From: Terriglobia bacterium
GTDB taxonomy: Bacteria > Acidobacteriota > Terriglobia > Terriglobales > Acidobacteriaceae
Assembly (NCBI GenBank): GCA_020073165.1
Contig: JAIQFP010000001.1
Span: forward strand, 186,001-250,000
Reading direction: 5' to 3'
DNA length: 64,000 bases
Shown one piece after another: positions 54,738 through 63,714 of this stretch. How positions within the stretch are numbered: the stretch's first letter is position 1; each line of letters starts with the position of its first letter. Both the position numbers and the translations under genes were made by a program. A model generated the notes under the pieces. That model saw only the letters and a list, made by a program, of their open reading frames with translations, was not told where the DNA came from and searched no databases.

Positions 54738-56147
54738 GTGAGCAGCGTAGAATTCATAAACCAAGCCGCCACTATGACCGCCACTACCAATCCGCGGGTG
54801 CTGATTGCCGATGACCAGCGCGACGTGCTGGAAGCTCTACGCCTTCTGCTGAAGCGGGAGGGCTTCGCCATTGAGACCACCGCTTCTCCCGCTGGCGTTC
54901 TCGACCAGCTGCAATCGCGGGAATTTGATGCCGCGCTCATTGACCTCAACTACGCTCGCGACACTACCTCGGGCCAGGAAGGCCTGGACCTGCTTTCGCG
55001 TATCCAGGCAATCGATAGTACTCTTCCGGTGATCGTGATGACGGCGTGGGGCAGCGTGGACCTGGCAGTCGAGGCCATGCGGCGCGGCGCGCGCGACTTC
55101 ATCCAGAAACCGTGGGAAAACGCCCGTTTGCTGGCCATCCTGCGAACCCAGATCGAACTCAGCGGCGCGGTGCGCCGCAGCCAGCAACTGGAGGCCGAGA
55201 ACCGCCTGCTGCGTGCGGAGGGCGCTCCCACATTCATCGCAGAGGCCGACGTCATGCAGCCCGTCCTGAGGCTGATCAGCAAAGTCGGTCCCTCCGATGC
55301 CAATGTTCTGATTACCGGCGACCACGGCAGCGGCAAGGAGGTGATCGCACGCACTCTGCATGCGCTCTCCAAGCGGGCTTCGCGTCCGCTGGTCACCGTC
55401 AACACCGGCGGGCTTTCAGAAGGCATCTTCGAAAGCGAGCTCTTCGGCCATGTGCGTGGCGCGTTCACCGACGCCAAGACCGACCGCATTGGCCGCTTCG
55501 AGTTCGCCCACGGCGGGACGCTCTTCCTCGACGAGATTGCCAACGTGCCGCTTTCGCAACAAGCCAAGTTGCTGCGCGTGCTGGAAAGCGGCGAGATGGA
55601 GCGGGTAGGATCCTCGCGCACCCAGCGCGTGGACGTGCGCATCATCTCCGCCACCAATGCCAATCTTGACCAGGAAGTAGCCAACGGTCGCTTCCGCCAG
55701 GACCTGCTCTTCCGCCTGAACACGGTGGAGATCCACATTCCGCCGCTGCGCGAGCGGCGGCGCGATATCCCGGTCCTGGCCATGCACTTCCTCAAGCGAT
55801 ATGCCGATCGCTATCGCAAACCGACCACCAACTTCGAGCCCGCGGCCATGCAGATGATGCTCGAATACGCCTGGCCGGGAAACGTACGCGAGCTGGACCA
55901 TTCGGTCGAGCGCGCGGTCCTGCTGGCGCAGGGCGCAGCCGTCCAGGTCAGCGATCTGGGACTGCGCGAGACTCGCGACAGCCTGCCCAAGATGGAAGAC
56001 CTCAGCCTGGAAGAGGTCGAATCGCTGCTGGTTCGCAAAGCCATCGACCGTTATGGGGGTAATATTAGCCAGGCAGCGGAGGCCCTCGGCCTGAGCCGCA
56101 GCGCGCTCTACCGCCGTCTGCAGAAATATGGGATCGGCAGCAGTTAA
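54738..56147 (+). CDS. NtrC-family sigma-54-dependent response regulator
   Basis: 469 residues. Receiver (VLIADDQRDV; Asp in AALIDLNYA; Lys in FIQKPW), AAA+ domain with Walker A GDHGSGKE and Walker B GGTLFLDEIAN, and a Fis-type helix-turn-helix (GGNISQAAEALGLSRSALYR). The sigma-54 contact loop reads GAFTDA instead of GAFTGA, a variant that needs testing. GTG 54738 has GAGGGG upstream. It probably activates the promoter before the HlyD gene, so the operon controls itself. Confidence 0.92.
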   Translation: MSSVEFINQAATMTATTNPRVLIADDQRDVLEALRLLLKREGFAIETTASPAGVLDQLQSREFDAALIDLNYARDTTSGQEGLDLLSRIQAIDSTLPVIVMTAWGSVDLAVEAMRRGARDFIQKPWENARLLAILRTQIELSGAVRRSQQLEAENRLLRAEGAPTFIAEADVMQPVLRLISKVGPSDANVLITGDHGSGKEVIARTLHALSKRASRPLVTVNTGGLSEGIFESELFGHVRGAFTDAKTDRIGRFEFAHGGTLFLDEIANVPLSQQAKLLRVLESGEMERVGSSRTQRVDVRIISATNANLDQEVANGRFRQDLLFRLNTVEIHIPPLRERRRDIPVLAMHFLKRYADRYRKPTTNFEPAAMQMMLEYAWPGNVRELDHSVERAVLLAQGAAVQVSDLGLRETRDSLPKMEDLSLEEVESLLVRKAIDRYGGNISQAAEALGLSRSALYRRLQKYGIGSS

Positions 56148-57540
56148 ACCGCCACAGCAGGGAAGCGCAGCCCGGGCAATCCCGGGAGGCCAGCCGCGCG
56201 CCTCCCTTCGGCGGAAACCCAGGCGCCGCCTGAGCCACGAAAACCGGGTTTTGCTTCTGGCATTAGCGGCTGGAGCCCCGGCACTCCTGCTTTCCGTCAT
56301 CCTCCTCTGGGCGGGCGATCACACGGACAGCACCCGATGGACCCTCACCACCCTGATCGCCATCCTCTGGCTCGGTTTCGCATTTTCGGTTCGATCCACC
56401 GTCGTGCGCCCCCTGCAAACCCTGTCCAACATGCAGTCGGCTTTGCGCGAAGGAGATTTTTCCTTCCGCGTGCGCGGAGCCAGCGCAAACGACGCTCTGG
56501 GCGAGCTTATGCTGGAGGTGAACACGCTCTCCGAGATGTTGCGCGAGCAGCGCCTTGGGGCCATGGAAGCCACCGCCCTCCTCTCCACCGTGATGACCGA
56601 GATCGACGTCGCCGTCTTTGCGTTTGACGGCGAGCACCGGTTGCGCTTGGTCAACCGGGCTGGAGAACGCCTTCTCGGGCAACACACGGAACGGCTATTA
56701 GGCAAGACAGCCGGTGAACTCGGCATGGCTGATTGTCTGGAAGGGGAATCGGCACGTACCCTGGAACGAAATTTTCCCGGAACCTCCGGACGCTGGGGCA
56801 TGCGCCGCACCACCTTCCGTCAGGGAGGAGTGCCCCACCACCTGGTGGTGCTGGCCGACTTGAGCCGCACCTTACGCGAGGAAGAACGGCAAGCGTGGCA
56901 GCGCCTGGTCCGCGTGCTCGGGCACGAACTCAACAATTCGCTCGCGCCCATCTGCTCCATCGCCGGCAGCCTTGAGGATATCGTCAAGCGCGAGTCGCGC
57001 CCCGCCGACTGGGAAGAGGACCTGCGCCGCGGCCTGCGCGTGATCGCCGAGCGCTCCGACGCCCTCAGCCGCTTCATGCGCGACTACGGCCGCCTCACCC
57101 GCCTGCCCAAACCGCAACTGCGCCCCGTGGGGATCAGTTCGCTGGTCCGCGCCGCCGTGGGCCTGGAGCAGCGCATGCCGGTCGAAGTCCTGCCTGGGCC
57201 GGAGCTCACCATCGAGGCCGATCCCGATCAATTGCAGCAGCTCCTCATTAATCTCATCCGCAACGCGGTGGATGCCTCGCTCGAAACCGGCGGCAAAGTG
57301 CAGATCGGCTGGTCGAAAAACGGCAGCTCGGTCAATATCTATGTGCAGGACCAGGGGCCGGGCATCGCCAACCCCACCAACCTGTTCGTGCCGTTCTTCA
57401 CCACCAAGCCGGGAGGTTCCGGCATCGGCCTGGCCCTAAGCCGCCAAATCGCCGAAGCCCACGGAGGAAGCCTGACCGTGGCCAACCGCCTCGCCCAACG
57501 CGGGTGTGAGGCCAGCCTGCAACTGCCGCTGCGGGGGTAA
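56128..57540 (+). CDS. NtrY-like membrane histidine kinase
   Basis: 470 residues. Two membrane helices (LLLALAAGAPALLLSVILLW; TLTTLIAILWLGFAFSV) are followed by a HAMP-like linker, a PAS domain (VFAFDGEHRLRLVNRAGERL), a HisKA box VLGHELNNSLAPI and an HATPase (LINLIRNAVDASLETGG, DQGPGIANP, GSGIGLALSRQI). It overlaps the response-regulator gene by 20 nt, so the two form one signalling pair. The very short periplasmic loop argues for sensing in the membrane. Confidence 0.9.
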   Translation: MGSAAVKPPQQGSAARAIPGGQPRASLRRKPRRRLSHENRVLLLALAAGAPALLLSVILLWAGDHTDSTRWTLTTLIAILWLGFAFSVRSTVVRPLQTLSNMQSALREGDFSFRVRGASANDALGELMLEVNTLSEMLREQRLGAMEATALLSTVMTEIDVAVFAFDGEHRLRLVNRAGERLLGQHTERLLGKTAGELGMADCLEGESARTLERNFPGTSGRWGMRRTTFRQGGVPHHLVVLADLSRTLREEERQAWQRLVRVLGHELNNSLAPICSIAGSLEDIVKRESRPADWEEDLRRGLRVIAERSDALSRFMRDYGRLTRLPKPQLRPVGISSLVRAAVGLEQRMPVEVLPGPELTIEADPDQLQQLLINLIRNAVDASLETGGKVQIGWSKNGSSVNIYVQDQGPGIANPTNLFVPFFTTKPGGSGIGLALSRQIAEAHGGSLTVANRLAQRGCEASLQLPLRG

Positions 57541-57637
57541 GTGCCCCTCCTTCGGCGCAGAACGTGAAAGTCACAGCAGTACCGTGTCTCGCAACCCTTG
57601 GTGCGGGAAGGGGTTTATCCCATTATTGTTGTTAACT

Positions 57638-57658
57638 GGCGGTGTCCGCCTTTGGTTT
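57638..57658 (+). terminator. Possible terminator of the efflux operon
   Basis: GGCGG-TGT-CCGCC followed by TTTGGTTT. The stem is only 5 bp. It lies 98 nt after the kinase stop and touches the stop codon of the convergent gene. Confidence 0.4.
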
Positions 57659-60077
57659 ACGGACTTACCACCTGGGTAATCGGCGACGCGATATTGGGGT
57701 TGTAATTGCTGTCGCCAGAATACTGAACTGTGATCGTATGTGTTCCGACGCTGAGTTTCGAGGTCCGGAAATACGTGCGGGCCGGTTGCAAACGGACCAC
57801 TGCCAGGGTCTGACCGTCATCCTTGAGCGTAATGGTGCCAGTCGGCGCGGGGCGGCCAGGAAACGTCGGCGTCACCTGAACGGCGAACGTGACCGTCTGC
57901 CCCGCCTTCGACGGATTAGGCTGAGATGTCGCCCGCAGATGGCTTCCGCCCAGACTGAGAAAGATACTGACGGTATCGGTCGGCGAGCCATTCGAAACGG
58001 CAAGGTCGGGAGCTCCGTCATGGTTAAAATCGGCGACCGCGGTGGTGAAGGGCGCAGAGGCTGCCTCAGTGTTCACTCCGGTCTGAAAAGTTCCATCCCC
58101 GTTCCCGAACAGAATGGTGACTCGCTCCCCGTCCGTCGAGAATGGTGCAGCGATGATCAGGTCGAGATTGCCGTCACCATTTATGTCAGCCGTATTCACC
58201 AATGCCCCGTCGCCGATGTCAGTAAATAAACCGGGAGATTGGAAGGTTCCGTCGCCATTGCCCAGGAGAATGCTGATGCCGGCGAAAAAAAGAGCTCCGT
58301 GTCCGATTGCTACATCCAGGTTCCCATCATGGTTGAAGTCTCCGGCAAACACCATTGCCGCGCCCCGGCGAATGGTGACTTGCACGGCTGGCTGAAATGT
58401 CCCGTCGCCATTCCCCAGCATGATGTTCAACAGCGAGAACCCGTTGCCGGGAGTCGGGCCAACGATGTCAAGGTACCCGTCATGATTGAAATCCCCGACG
58501 GCAATGGACAAGGCGGAGTTAGGGGGAAAATCTATGGGGGGACCGAAGCTGCCATCACCGTTGCCCAGCAACACCCCGACTAGCGTGGCGATGTCCAACT
58601 TCCCGTCGCTATTGAAATCGGCAACCAGCGGAGAAAGGAACGAGCCGCCATTCGGGTAATCCACCTTCGACTGGAACGTGCCATCGCCGTTCCCGAGGAA
58701 AATGGCAACGTTACTGCCATCCGCAGCCGCAAAATCGGGATTTCCATCTCCGTTGAAGTCCGCAGCCACAACCGTGGTTGAGCCGAATGATGTGGCGAAG
58801 TCCGTTCTTTGGCGGAATGCGCCATTGGCGTCCTGCAGTAGAACGCTGGCCGTATAGAAGTAATTGGCGGTTACTAGGTCGGGTCTGCCGTCATGATTGA
58901 AGTCCGCCACTGCCATGCCGTTAGGAAAATCCAGTGTCGCGTAATCCGCTCGCACGGCAAAGCTGTTGCGGCCCTGTTGCGACAGGACAGCGACACCAGT
59001 CCCGCTGGAAACCGCCATATCCCCCTTTCCGTCGCCATTGAAGTCTCCAACCGCTATGCCATACGGATACGCGCTCGCGGCATAATCGGTGCGATTTTGT
59101 AGAGTGCCATCGCCGTTGCCGAAGAACACGCTCACCGTGTCCGAGTAGTAGGTTGTGACGGCGACGACATCAAGCTTGCCATCGTGATTCAGATCGCCGG
59201 TAGTAACGAATGTCGGAGACGGTAAAAAGTAATCCTGATGTGCTTGCAATGTACCATCGCCGTTGCCTAGCAGAACGCTCACACTTTCGCCGCAGCACTG
59301 GTTGTTTCCGGTGATCACGTCCAGATTGTGATCCTGGTTGAGGTCTCCGAGCGTGACTACCGCCGGGCCAATGCCGGTTTCGAAGTCTCGCTCCTGTTGA
59401 AACGTGCCATCCCCATTACCCAATACGACAATGACGTCAAAGACATTGTCTGTAACCAGATCGACCTTGCCGTCATGGTTCAGGTCACCGGCCGCCAAGC
59501 CCACGGTATCGCCGCTAATGGAAACGGATCTCGCAGGCTGGAAAGTCCCGTCGCCGTTACCGAGCAAAATGCCAATGGCCCTATCGTTAAACGCAAGGTC
59601 GAGTTTTCCGTCTCCGTTGAAATCGGCAGCCACAAGGGACGACGGTGCTCCGCCCTGCTGGTAGTCGACATGGTTCTGAAATGTTCCATCGCCATTTCCC
59701 AGCAGAATAGAGATCGTGGTGCCATAGCTGTTTGCTGTAGCGATATCAGGGGCTCCATCGCCATTAAAGTCGCCGATGACCAACGACTGGCTGGTGTTTG
59801 CAATGGGATAGTCCTGATGTGCGCCGAAAGTACCGTCTCCCCTCCCCAGAAGCACACTGATAGTTGCACCACTGTTGGCCGTGACCACGTCCAGCTTCCC
59901 GTCTCCATTGAGGTCAGCAGTAACGACTGCGTAGGCATTGCTGGGCGTTGCATAGACCGGCGGTAGGTCTAGAAAGACTTGCGCTGAGCCAGTCCCGACG
60001 GCTGCGTACAAAAGCGCCGAGAGCACCCCAAGAGTCATAAGTCGGTCGAAGAAAGGATTGTTGTTGCGAGGCCGCAT
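57657..60077 (-). CDS. Secreted FG-GAP/VCBS repeat protein
   Basis: 806 residues with an N-terminal export signal (LMTLGVLSALLYAAVGTGSA). About 14 FG-GAP-type repeats follow, most containing DxNxDGxxD calcium loops such as DLNGDGKLDVV and LLGNGDGTF, predicting a seven-bladed (or double) beta-propeller. The C-terminus is an Ig-like domain (PTGTITLKDDGQTLAVVRLQ ... YSGDSNYNPNIASPI). A surface or secreted binding role is likely. The start is uncertain: ATG 60077 or 60113, both with weak SD; the frame remains open to 60299. Confidence 0.85.
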   Translation of the reverse strand: MRPRNNNPFFDRLMTLGVLSALLYAAVGTGSAQVFLDLPPVYATPSNAYAVVTADLNGDGKLDVVTANSGATISVLLGRGDGTFGAHQDYPIANTSQSLVIGDFNGDGAPDIATANSYGTTISILLGNGDGTFQNHVDYQQGGAPSSLVAADFNGDGKLDLAFNDRAIGILLGNGDGTFQPARSVSISGDTVGLAAGDLNHDGKVDLVTDNVFDVIVVLGNGDGTFQQERDFETGIGPAVVTLGDLNQDHNLDVITGNNQCCGESVSVLLGNGDGTLQAHQDYFLPSPTFVTTGDLNHDGKLDVVAVTTYYSDTVSVFFGNGDGTLQNRTDYAASAYPYGIAVGDFNGDGKGDMAVSSGTGVAVLSQQGRNSFAVRADYATLDFPNGMAVADFNHDGRPDLVTANYFYTASVLLQDANGAFRQRTDFATSFGSTTVVAADFNGDGNPDFAAADGSNVAIFLGNGDGTFQSKVDYPNGGSFLSPLVADFNSDGKLDIATLVGVLLGNGDGSFGPPIDFPPNSALSIAVGDFNHDGYLDIVGPTPGNGFSLLNIMLGNGDGTFQPAVQVTIRRGAAMVFAGDFNHDGNLDVAIGHGALFFAGISILLGNGDGTFQSPGLFTDIGDGALVNTADINGDGNLDLIIAAPFSTDGERVTILFGNGDGTFQTGVNTEAASAPFTTAVADFNHDGAPDLAVSNGSPTDTVSIFLSLGGSHLRATSQPNPSKAGQTVTFAVQVTPTFPGRPAPTGTITLKDDGQTLAVVRLQPARTYFRTSKLSVGTHTITVQYSGDSNYNPNIASPITQVVSP

Positions 60078-60359
60078 GGTTACCGCCAATACTCGAACTG
60101 TACGTCTTACCATGAGCGTCTGTGCCGGGACGGGTAGCCCAGGTCTGCGTGGCTCACTACATCCTTGCTGTCTGCTCGCGGCAAGACTTTGGGGGTGGCC
60201 CAGGTCTTGCGGTTTTCGAGACCTGGAGCCTTCCCTTTGATACCCCGCTGACGAGTTGCTGGGAACCCTCGGAACCCTCGGGACAGACGGGACGTTCACC
60301 GGTTTTTGCGAATTGGAACTCGGGGTACGTCCCGTCTGTCTCCGGTTTTCCGGCTCCTC

Positions 60360-61246
60360 CTAAGGAGCTTCAGCAATCGGGCTAGTCACGAATCCGTGGT
60401 AAGTGATGAAGTCATCGGTGTAGGCGCCTACAAGCTGGCCCGAAGGGCTAATGCCGTATGCCGCGGTCGCCCTTACACCGGGGTAGCCGAACGAGGCAAA
60501 GTTCCCGTTCAACAGTGCAAAACCGAAATCTGAGCCGCCCTCTGCATAATACCCGACAATCACGCCGCCGTCGTTGATGCCCCATGCCAAGGTCTGCTGC
60601 GGCCCGGGAAAGTCAATCTGCTTGACCTGCCCGTGGCTGTACACGTAGCCGTGATAATCATCCCACCCCACCACCGTGCCGAAGTTGTTGATGCCGGTCG
60701 CGTAGGCATAGACATGCTGGCCGGGAAAGCTGAGCGCCTTGAAGTGGTCGCCCCGCGCGGCGAAGGGGTCGGTGAAATAGGGATTGCCCGCACCCCCCAC
60801 GATCTCCCCGGCGTTGTTGATCCCGTACAGAAAGGTCCGGGTGCGGTTGCCGGGGCGGACCGGGGTAAAGGTGGTGCCGTCGTACACGAAACCGCGGTCA
60901 TACAGGTCGCCGCTGAAACCGACGATCAGGCCTGCATCATTGATGCCGGTGGCCAGCGTGGACACCGCCCCCGGGTAGTCGAAAAAGGTGAACTGCCCCC
61001 GCGCAGCAGGAAGGCGTGATACGGCCCGCTGGTGCTGTTGGCGTACCATCCCACCATGTCCGCGGCTGCATTAATCCCCTTCACGATGGTGACGCTGGCA
61101 CTGGGCACGTCAATGGTGGTGAATGTGATCCGGGTGGTTTTCCCGTGCCCCAACGGGACGGTGGTGCCGGCGTCCTGGGCGCTGGCCAGCGCCACGGCCA
61201 AGAGCAAGAGAACCACCCTACAACCGAGTTTGCGGACATCAGGCAT
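60360..61246 (-). pseudogene. HAF-repeat exported protein, frameshifted at a G5/C5 tract
   Basis: The start at 61246 (GGAGG 4 nt upstream) gives a signal peptide (LGCRVVLLLLAVALASAQ) and the first HAF repeat, INAAADMVGWYANSTSGPYH then AFLLRGG. The protein continues in another frame as GQFTFFDYPGAVSTLATGIN with about five more repeats (GINNAGEIVGG, GINNFGTVVGW, GINDGGVIVGYY, GISPSGQLVGAY). The join is at the homopolymer 60996-61000 (CCCCC on plus); one extra base would restore a 295-residue protein. It could be a sequencing error, decay or a slippage switch. HAF proteins are exported repeat proteins of unknown role. Confidence 0.8.
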
Positions 61247-61569
61247 GGAGCCTCCCAGGCCGGGGGGCAGTGTCGCGGCTTCGCAGATTATTCCCCGGTT
61301 GGCCTTTCAGGTCAACGTGAAAGAGTTTGCAGCAGGGAAGAGCTTCCCAGGCCGGCGCTTGGAGAAAAATAGGCGGTTGGCAGCTTGCGACGGTGCTGAT
61401 TCTCGGGAAGGCAGTTACCGCAGCGCCGTGCTGCGCCACCCAAAATCATTGGCTAAACCTGGGAGAAAGCCCCCAAACCAGCCCCCGGCAAGGCTTTCCG
61501 CCCAAAGCAACCTCTGGACAATCGCCCCAGATTAGTGTAAAAACATCAGAGATTTGAAGGGGTGAGCCA
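61247..61569. other. pqq upstream region
   Basis: 323 nt without a supported gene. It contains the putative pqq promoter: TGGACA (61515-61520), 17-nt spacer, TAAAAA (61538-61543), with a predicted start near 61550, and the pqqA ribosome site AAGGGGTGAG. Confidence 0.4.
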
Positions 61570-61647
61570 ATGGAATGGACAGTACCTCAGTTTGAAGAAG
61601 TAGCCCTCAACTGCGAAATCAACTCCTACGCGAGTGCCTCGTTATAA
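61570..61647 (+). CDS. pqqA: PQQ precursor peptide
   Basis: A 25-residue peptide, MEWTVPQFEEVALNCEIN followed by SYASASL, read directly from 61570. Glu16 and Tyr20 form the E-x3-Y motif at exactly the family positions; these two side chains are cross-linked by PqqE and become the PQQ skeleton. AAGGGGTGAG is the ribosome site. pqqB starts 9 nt after the stop. The Cys15 next to the reactive Glu is a local oddity. Confidence 0.92.
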   Translation: MEWTVPQFEEVALNCEINSYASASL

Positions 61648-61656
61648 TCTGTAGGA

Positions 61657-62583
61657 ATGCGGATTGAAATCCTGGGCTCGGCCGCAGGCGGCGGTTTTCC
61701 GCAGTGGAACTGTGGCTGCCCCAACTGCTCGGCGGTCCGCGCCGGGACTTTCCCAGGCAAGGCCCGCACCCAAACCCAGGTCGCTCTCAGCAACGACAAC
61801 CAATCCTGGTATTTGCTGAATGCTTCGCCTGATCTGCGCCTGCAGATCGAAGCTACACCCGCGCTCCATCCCCGGGGCAGCGGCCGGGGTTCTGGCATCA
61901 AGGGAGTGGTGCTCAGCAGCGCCGATCTCGATCAAGTTGCGGGTTTGCTTTCACTACGGGAGTTGCAGCCGTTCCGGATTTATTGCACGCCCTCGCTGTG
62001 CCGCATCCTGCGCGAGCACAACAGCGTGTTCGGCATGCTGAACCGGGTTCCTAACCAGGTTGTATGGACGGAGATCAAGCCGGGAGAGAGTTTTCCCGTG
62101 GCCTCGGTGGACGGCGAAGACTCGGGATTGTGCTGCGAGCCGTTCTCGCTGGGCAGCCGGTATCCCACCTACGTCGCTGATCGCTCCGCTGACCTGTCAC
62201 CAGACGAAGCTTCGCTGGGACTGTTGCTGTCATCCTCCTCCGGTGGACGATTGGCTTATCTCCCGGCCGTTCCCAAGGTGGACGACGCCCTGCTGCGCCG
62301 TCTGGATACCGCCGATCTGCTGCTGTTCGACGGCACCTTCTGGAGCGATGATGAGCTGATTCGAGTGCAAGGCCAGGGCGCGACGGCGCGAGAAATGGGC
62401 CATATCCCTGTCTCCTCGCCCGAAGGCAGCTTGCGGAAGCTGGCCGCGCTGCGCCGCCCCCGCAAAATCTTCTTGCATGTGAACAATACGAATCCCATGC
62501 TGAACGAGTCCAGTCCGGAAAACGCTCAGGTGCGGGCGGCTGGGTGGGAGATCGCCGAGGATGGGTGGGGGTTCGAGTTATGA
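61657..62583 (+). CDS. pqqB: PqqB, metallo-beta-lactamase-fold PQQ protein
   Basis: 308 residues. The signature GSAAGGGFPQWNCGCPNCSA opens the protein; its CxCxxC motif binds zinc. The metallo-beta-lactamase-type fold follows (VVLSSADLDQVAGLLSLREL) with the C-terminal MGHIPVSSPEG. It is thought to hydroxylate the tyrosine of the precursor during PQQ formation. The AGGA site touches the ATG, so translation probably depends on coupling to pqqA. Confidence 0.95.
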   Translation: MRIEILGSAAGGGFPQWNCGCPNCSAVRAGTFPGKARTQTQVALSNDNQSWYLLNASPDLRLQIEATPALHPRGSGRGSGIKGVVLSSADLDQVAGLLSLRELQPFRIYCTPSLCRILREHNSVFGMLNRVPNQVVWTEIKPGESFPVASVDGEDSGLCCEPFSLGSRYPTYVADRSADLSPDEASLGLLLSSSSGGRLAYLPAVPKVDDALLRRLDTADLLLFDGTFWSDDELIRVQGQGATAREMGHIPVSSPEGSLRKLAALRRPRKIFLHVNNTNPMLNESSPENAQVRAAGWEIAEDGWGFEL

Positions 62584-62677
62584 CAAGTTGCGAGTTGCGA
62601 GTTGCAAGTTGCGGGCAGCAAGCCTCTTGGTTGCTTGCAAGTCGGCACTCGGTACCCGCAACTCTTGAGAGTGAATC

Positions 62678-63436
62678 ATGAAAGCGGCTGCCGGGACATC
62701 GACCGACGCAACACTTCTTTCGCCCGAGGAACTGCACGCCCGCTTGCGTCAGGTGGGCGAAGAGCGCTATCACCATCGTCATCCTTTTCATGTGATGATG
62801 CATGAGGGCCAACTCAGCCGCGGTCAACTGCAGGCCTGGGCCTTGAACCGCTATTACTACCAGAGCCGCATCCCTATCAAGGATGCCATCATTCTCTCGC
62901 GCAGCGAGGACGCCGAGTTCCGCCGGGCCTGGCGCAAACGCGTGGTGGACCACGACGGCGACGCCACTCACGAAGGCGGCATCGAGCGCTGGATCAAACT
63001 GGCAGAAGCCACCGGCCTCGATCGCGAACGCGTTCTCCGCGGCGCAGAGGTGCTGCCGGCGACGCACTACGCTGTGGACGCCTATCTCGAGCTGGTAAGA
63101 GGCCGCACCTTCCTGGAAGCGGTGGCATCTTCTCTAACCGAACTATTTTCACGTGATCTGATCGCCCTGCGTATGGACCGTCTGCGCCAGCACTATCCCT
63201 GGCTGTCCGGCGGGCTGGACTACTTCACCGCGCGTCTCGACCAGGCGCCCGAGGATGCGCGCTTTGCATCGCAGTGGGTCATCGAGCACGCGCACACGCG
63301 CGCCGAGCAGGAACTGGCCATCGCCGCGCTGCGCGCCAAGTGCGACATCCTGTGGGCGCAACTGGACGCGCTCTATTTTGCCTACGTGCAGCCGGGATGG
63401 CCGCCTCCAGGCGCGTTTCGCATCGAGGAGTCGTAG
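62678..63436 (+). CDS. pqqC: PqqC, pyrroloquinoline-quinone synthase
   Basis: 252 residues. Catalyses the final ring closure and eight-electron oxidation to PQQ without a metal. Family blocks: YHHRHPFHVMMHEGQLSRGQ, AWALNRYYYQSRIPIKDA, VVDHDGDATHEGGIERWIKL and ATHYAVDAY. The 94-nt spacer after pqqB is filled with imperfect GAGTTGC repeats and a hairpin-like GCAAGCCTCTTGGTTGC segment, which may uncouple it from pqqAB. Confidence 0.96.
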   Translation: MKAAAGTSTDATLLSPEELHARLRQVGEERYHHRHPFHVMMHEGQLSRGQLQAWALNRYYYQSRIPIKDAIILSRSEDAEFRRAWRKRVVDHDGDATHEGGIERWIKLAEATGLDRERVLRGAEVLPATHYAVDAYLELVRGRTFLEAVASSLTELFSRDLIALRMDRLRQHYPWLSGGLDYFTARLDQAPEDARFASQWVIEHAHTRAEQELAIAALRAKCDILWAQLDALYFAYVQPGWPPPGAFRIEES

Positions 63437-63438
63437 GC

Positions 63439-63714
63439 ATGGCCCGGCCGCTGGGTTCGAGTCAGCCGCGCTTCGCTCCCGGATGTCGCTGGGGCAAGCA
63501 AGGCGACGACCAGGTCGTACTTTTTCCCGAGGGAATGATTCGGTTGCAAGGCACCGGCCAGAGCGTGCTGGAACTGTGCGACGGAGAGCGTACCGTCGAG
63601 GAGATTGTCGGAGTGCTCGCGGGCCGATTCAACAGCGCTGATCCGGCAAAGATTCGAGAAGACGTCACCGCGTTTCTGGAGGCCCTGCAACAGAAGCGCA
63701 TCGTGGACTATTGA
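63439..63714 (+). CDS. pqqD: PqqD, PqqA-binding chaperone
   Basis: 91 residues, starting 2 nt after the pqqC stop at ATG 63439; the longer open frame upstream lies inside pqqC and is not used. It contains the small PqqD fold (RFAPGCRWGKQGDDQVVLFP, ELCDGERTVEEIVGVLAGRF) that binds PqqA and delivers it to PqqE. Its stop overlaps the pqqE start (TGATG). Confidence 0.93.
   Translation: MARPLGSSQPRFAPGCRWGKQGDDQVVLFPEGMIRLQGTGQSVLELCDGERTVEEIVGVLAGRFNSADPAKIREDVTAFLEALQQKRIVDY

Noticed and set aside
57657-60077. CRISPR-like periodicity
   Set aside because: The periodic GGNAACGGCGATGG-type DNA comes from coding FG-GAP repeats; spacers are coding and lengths vary.
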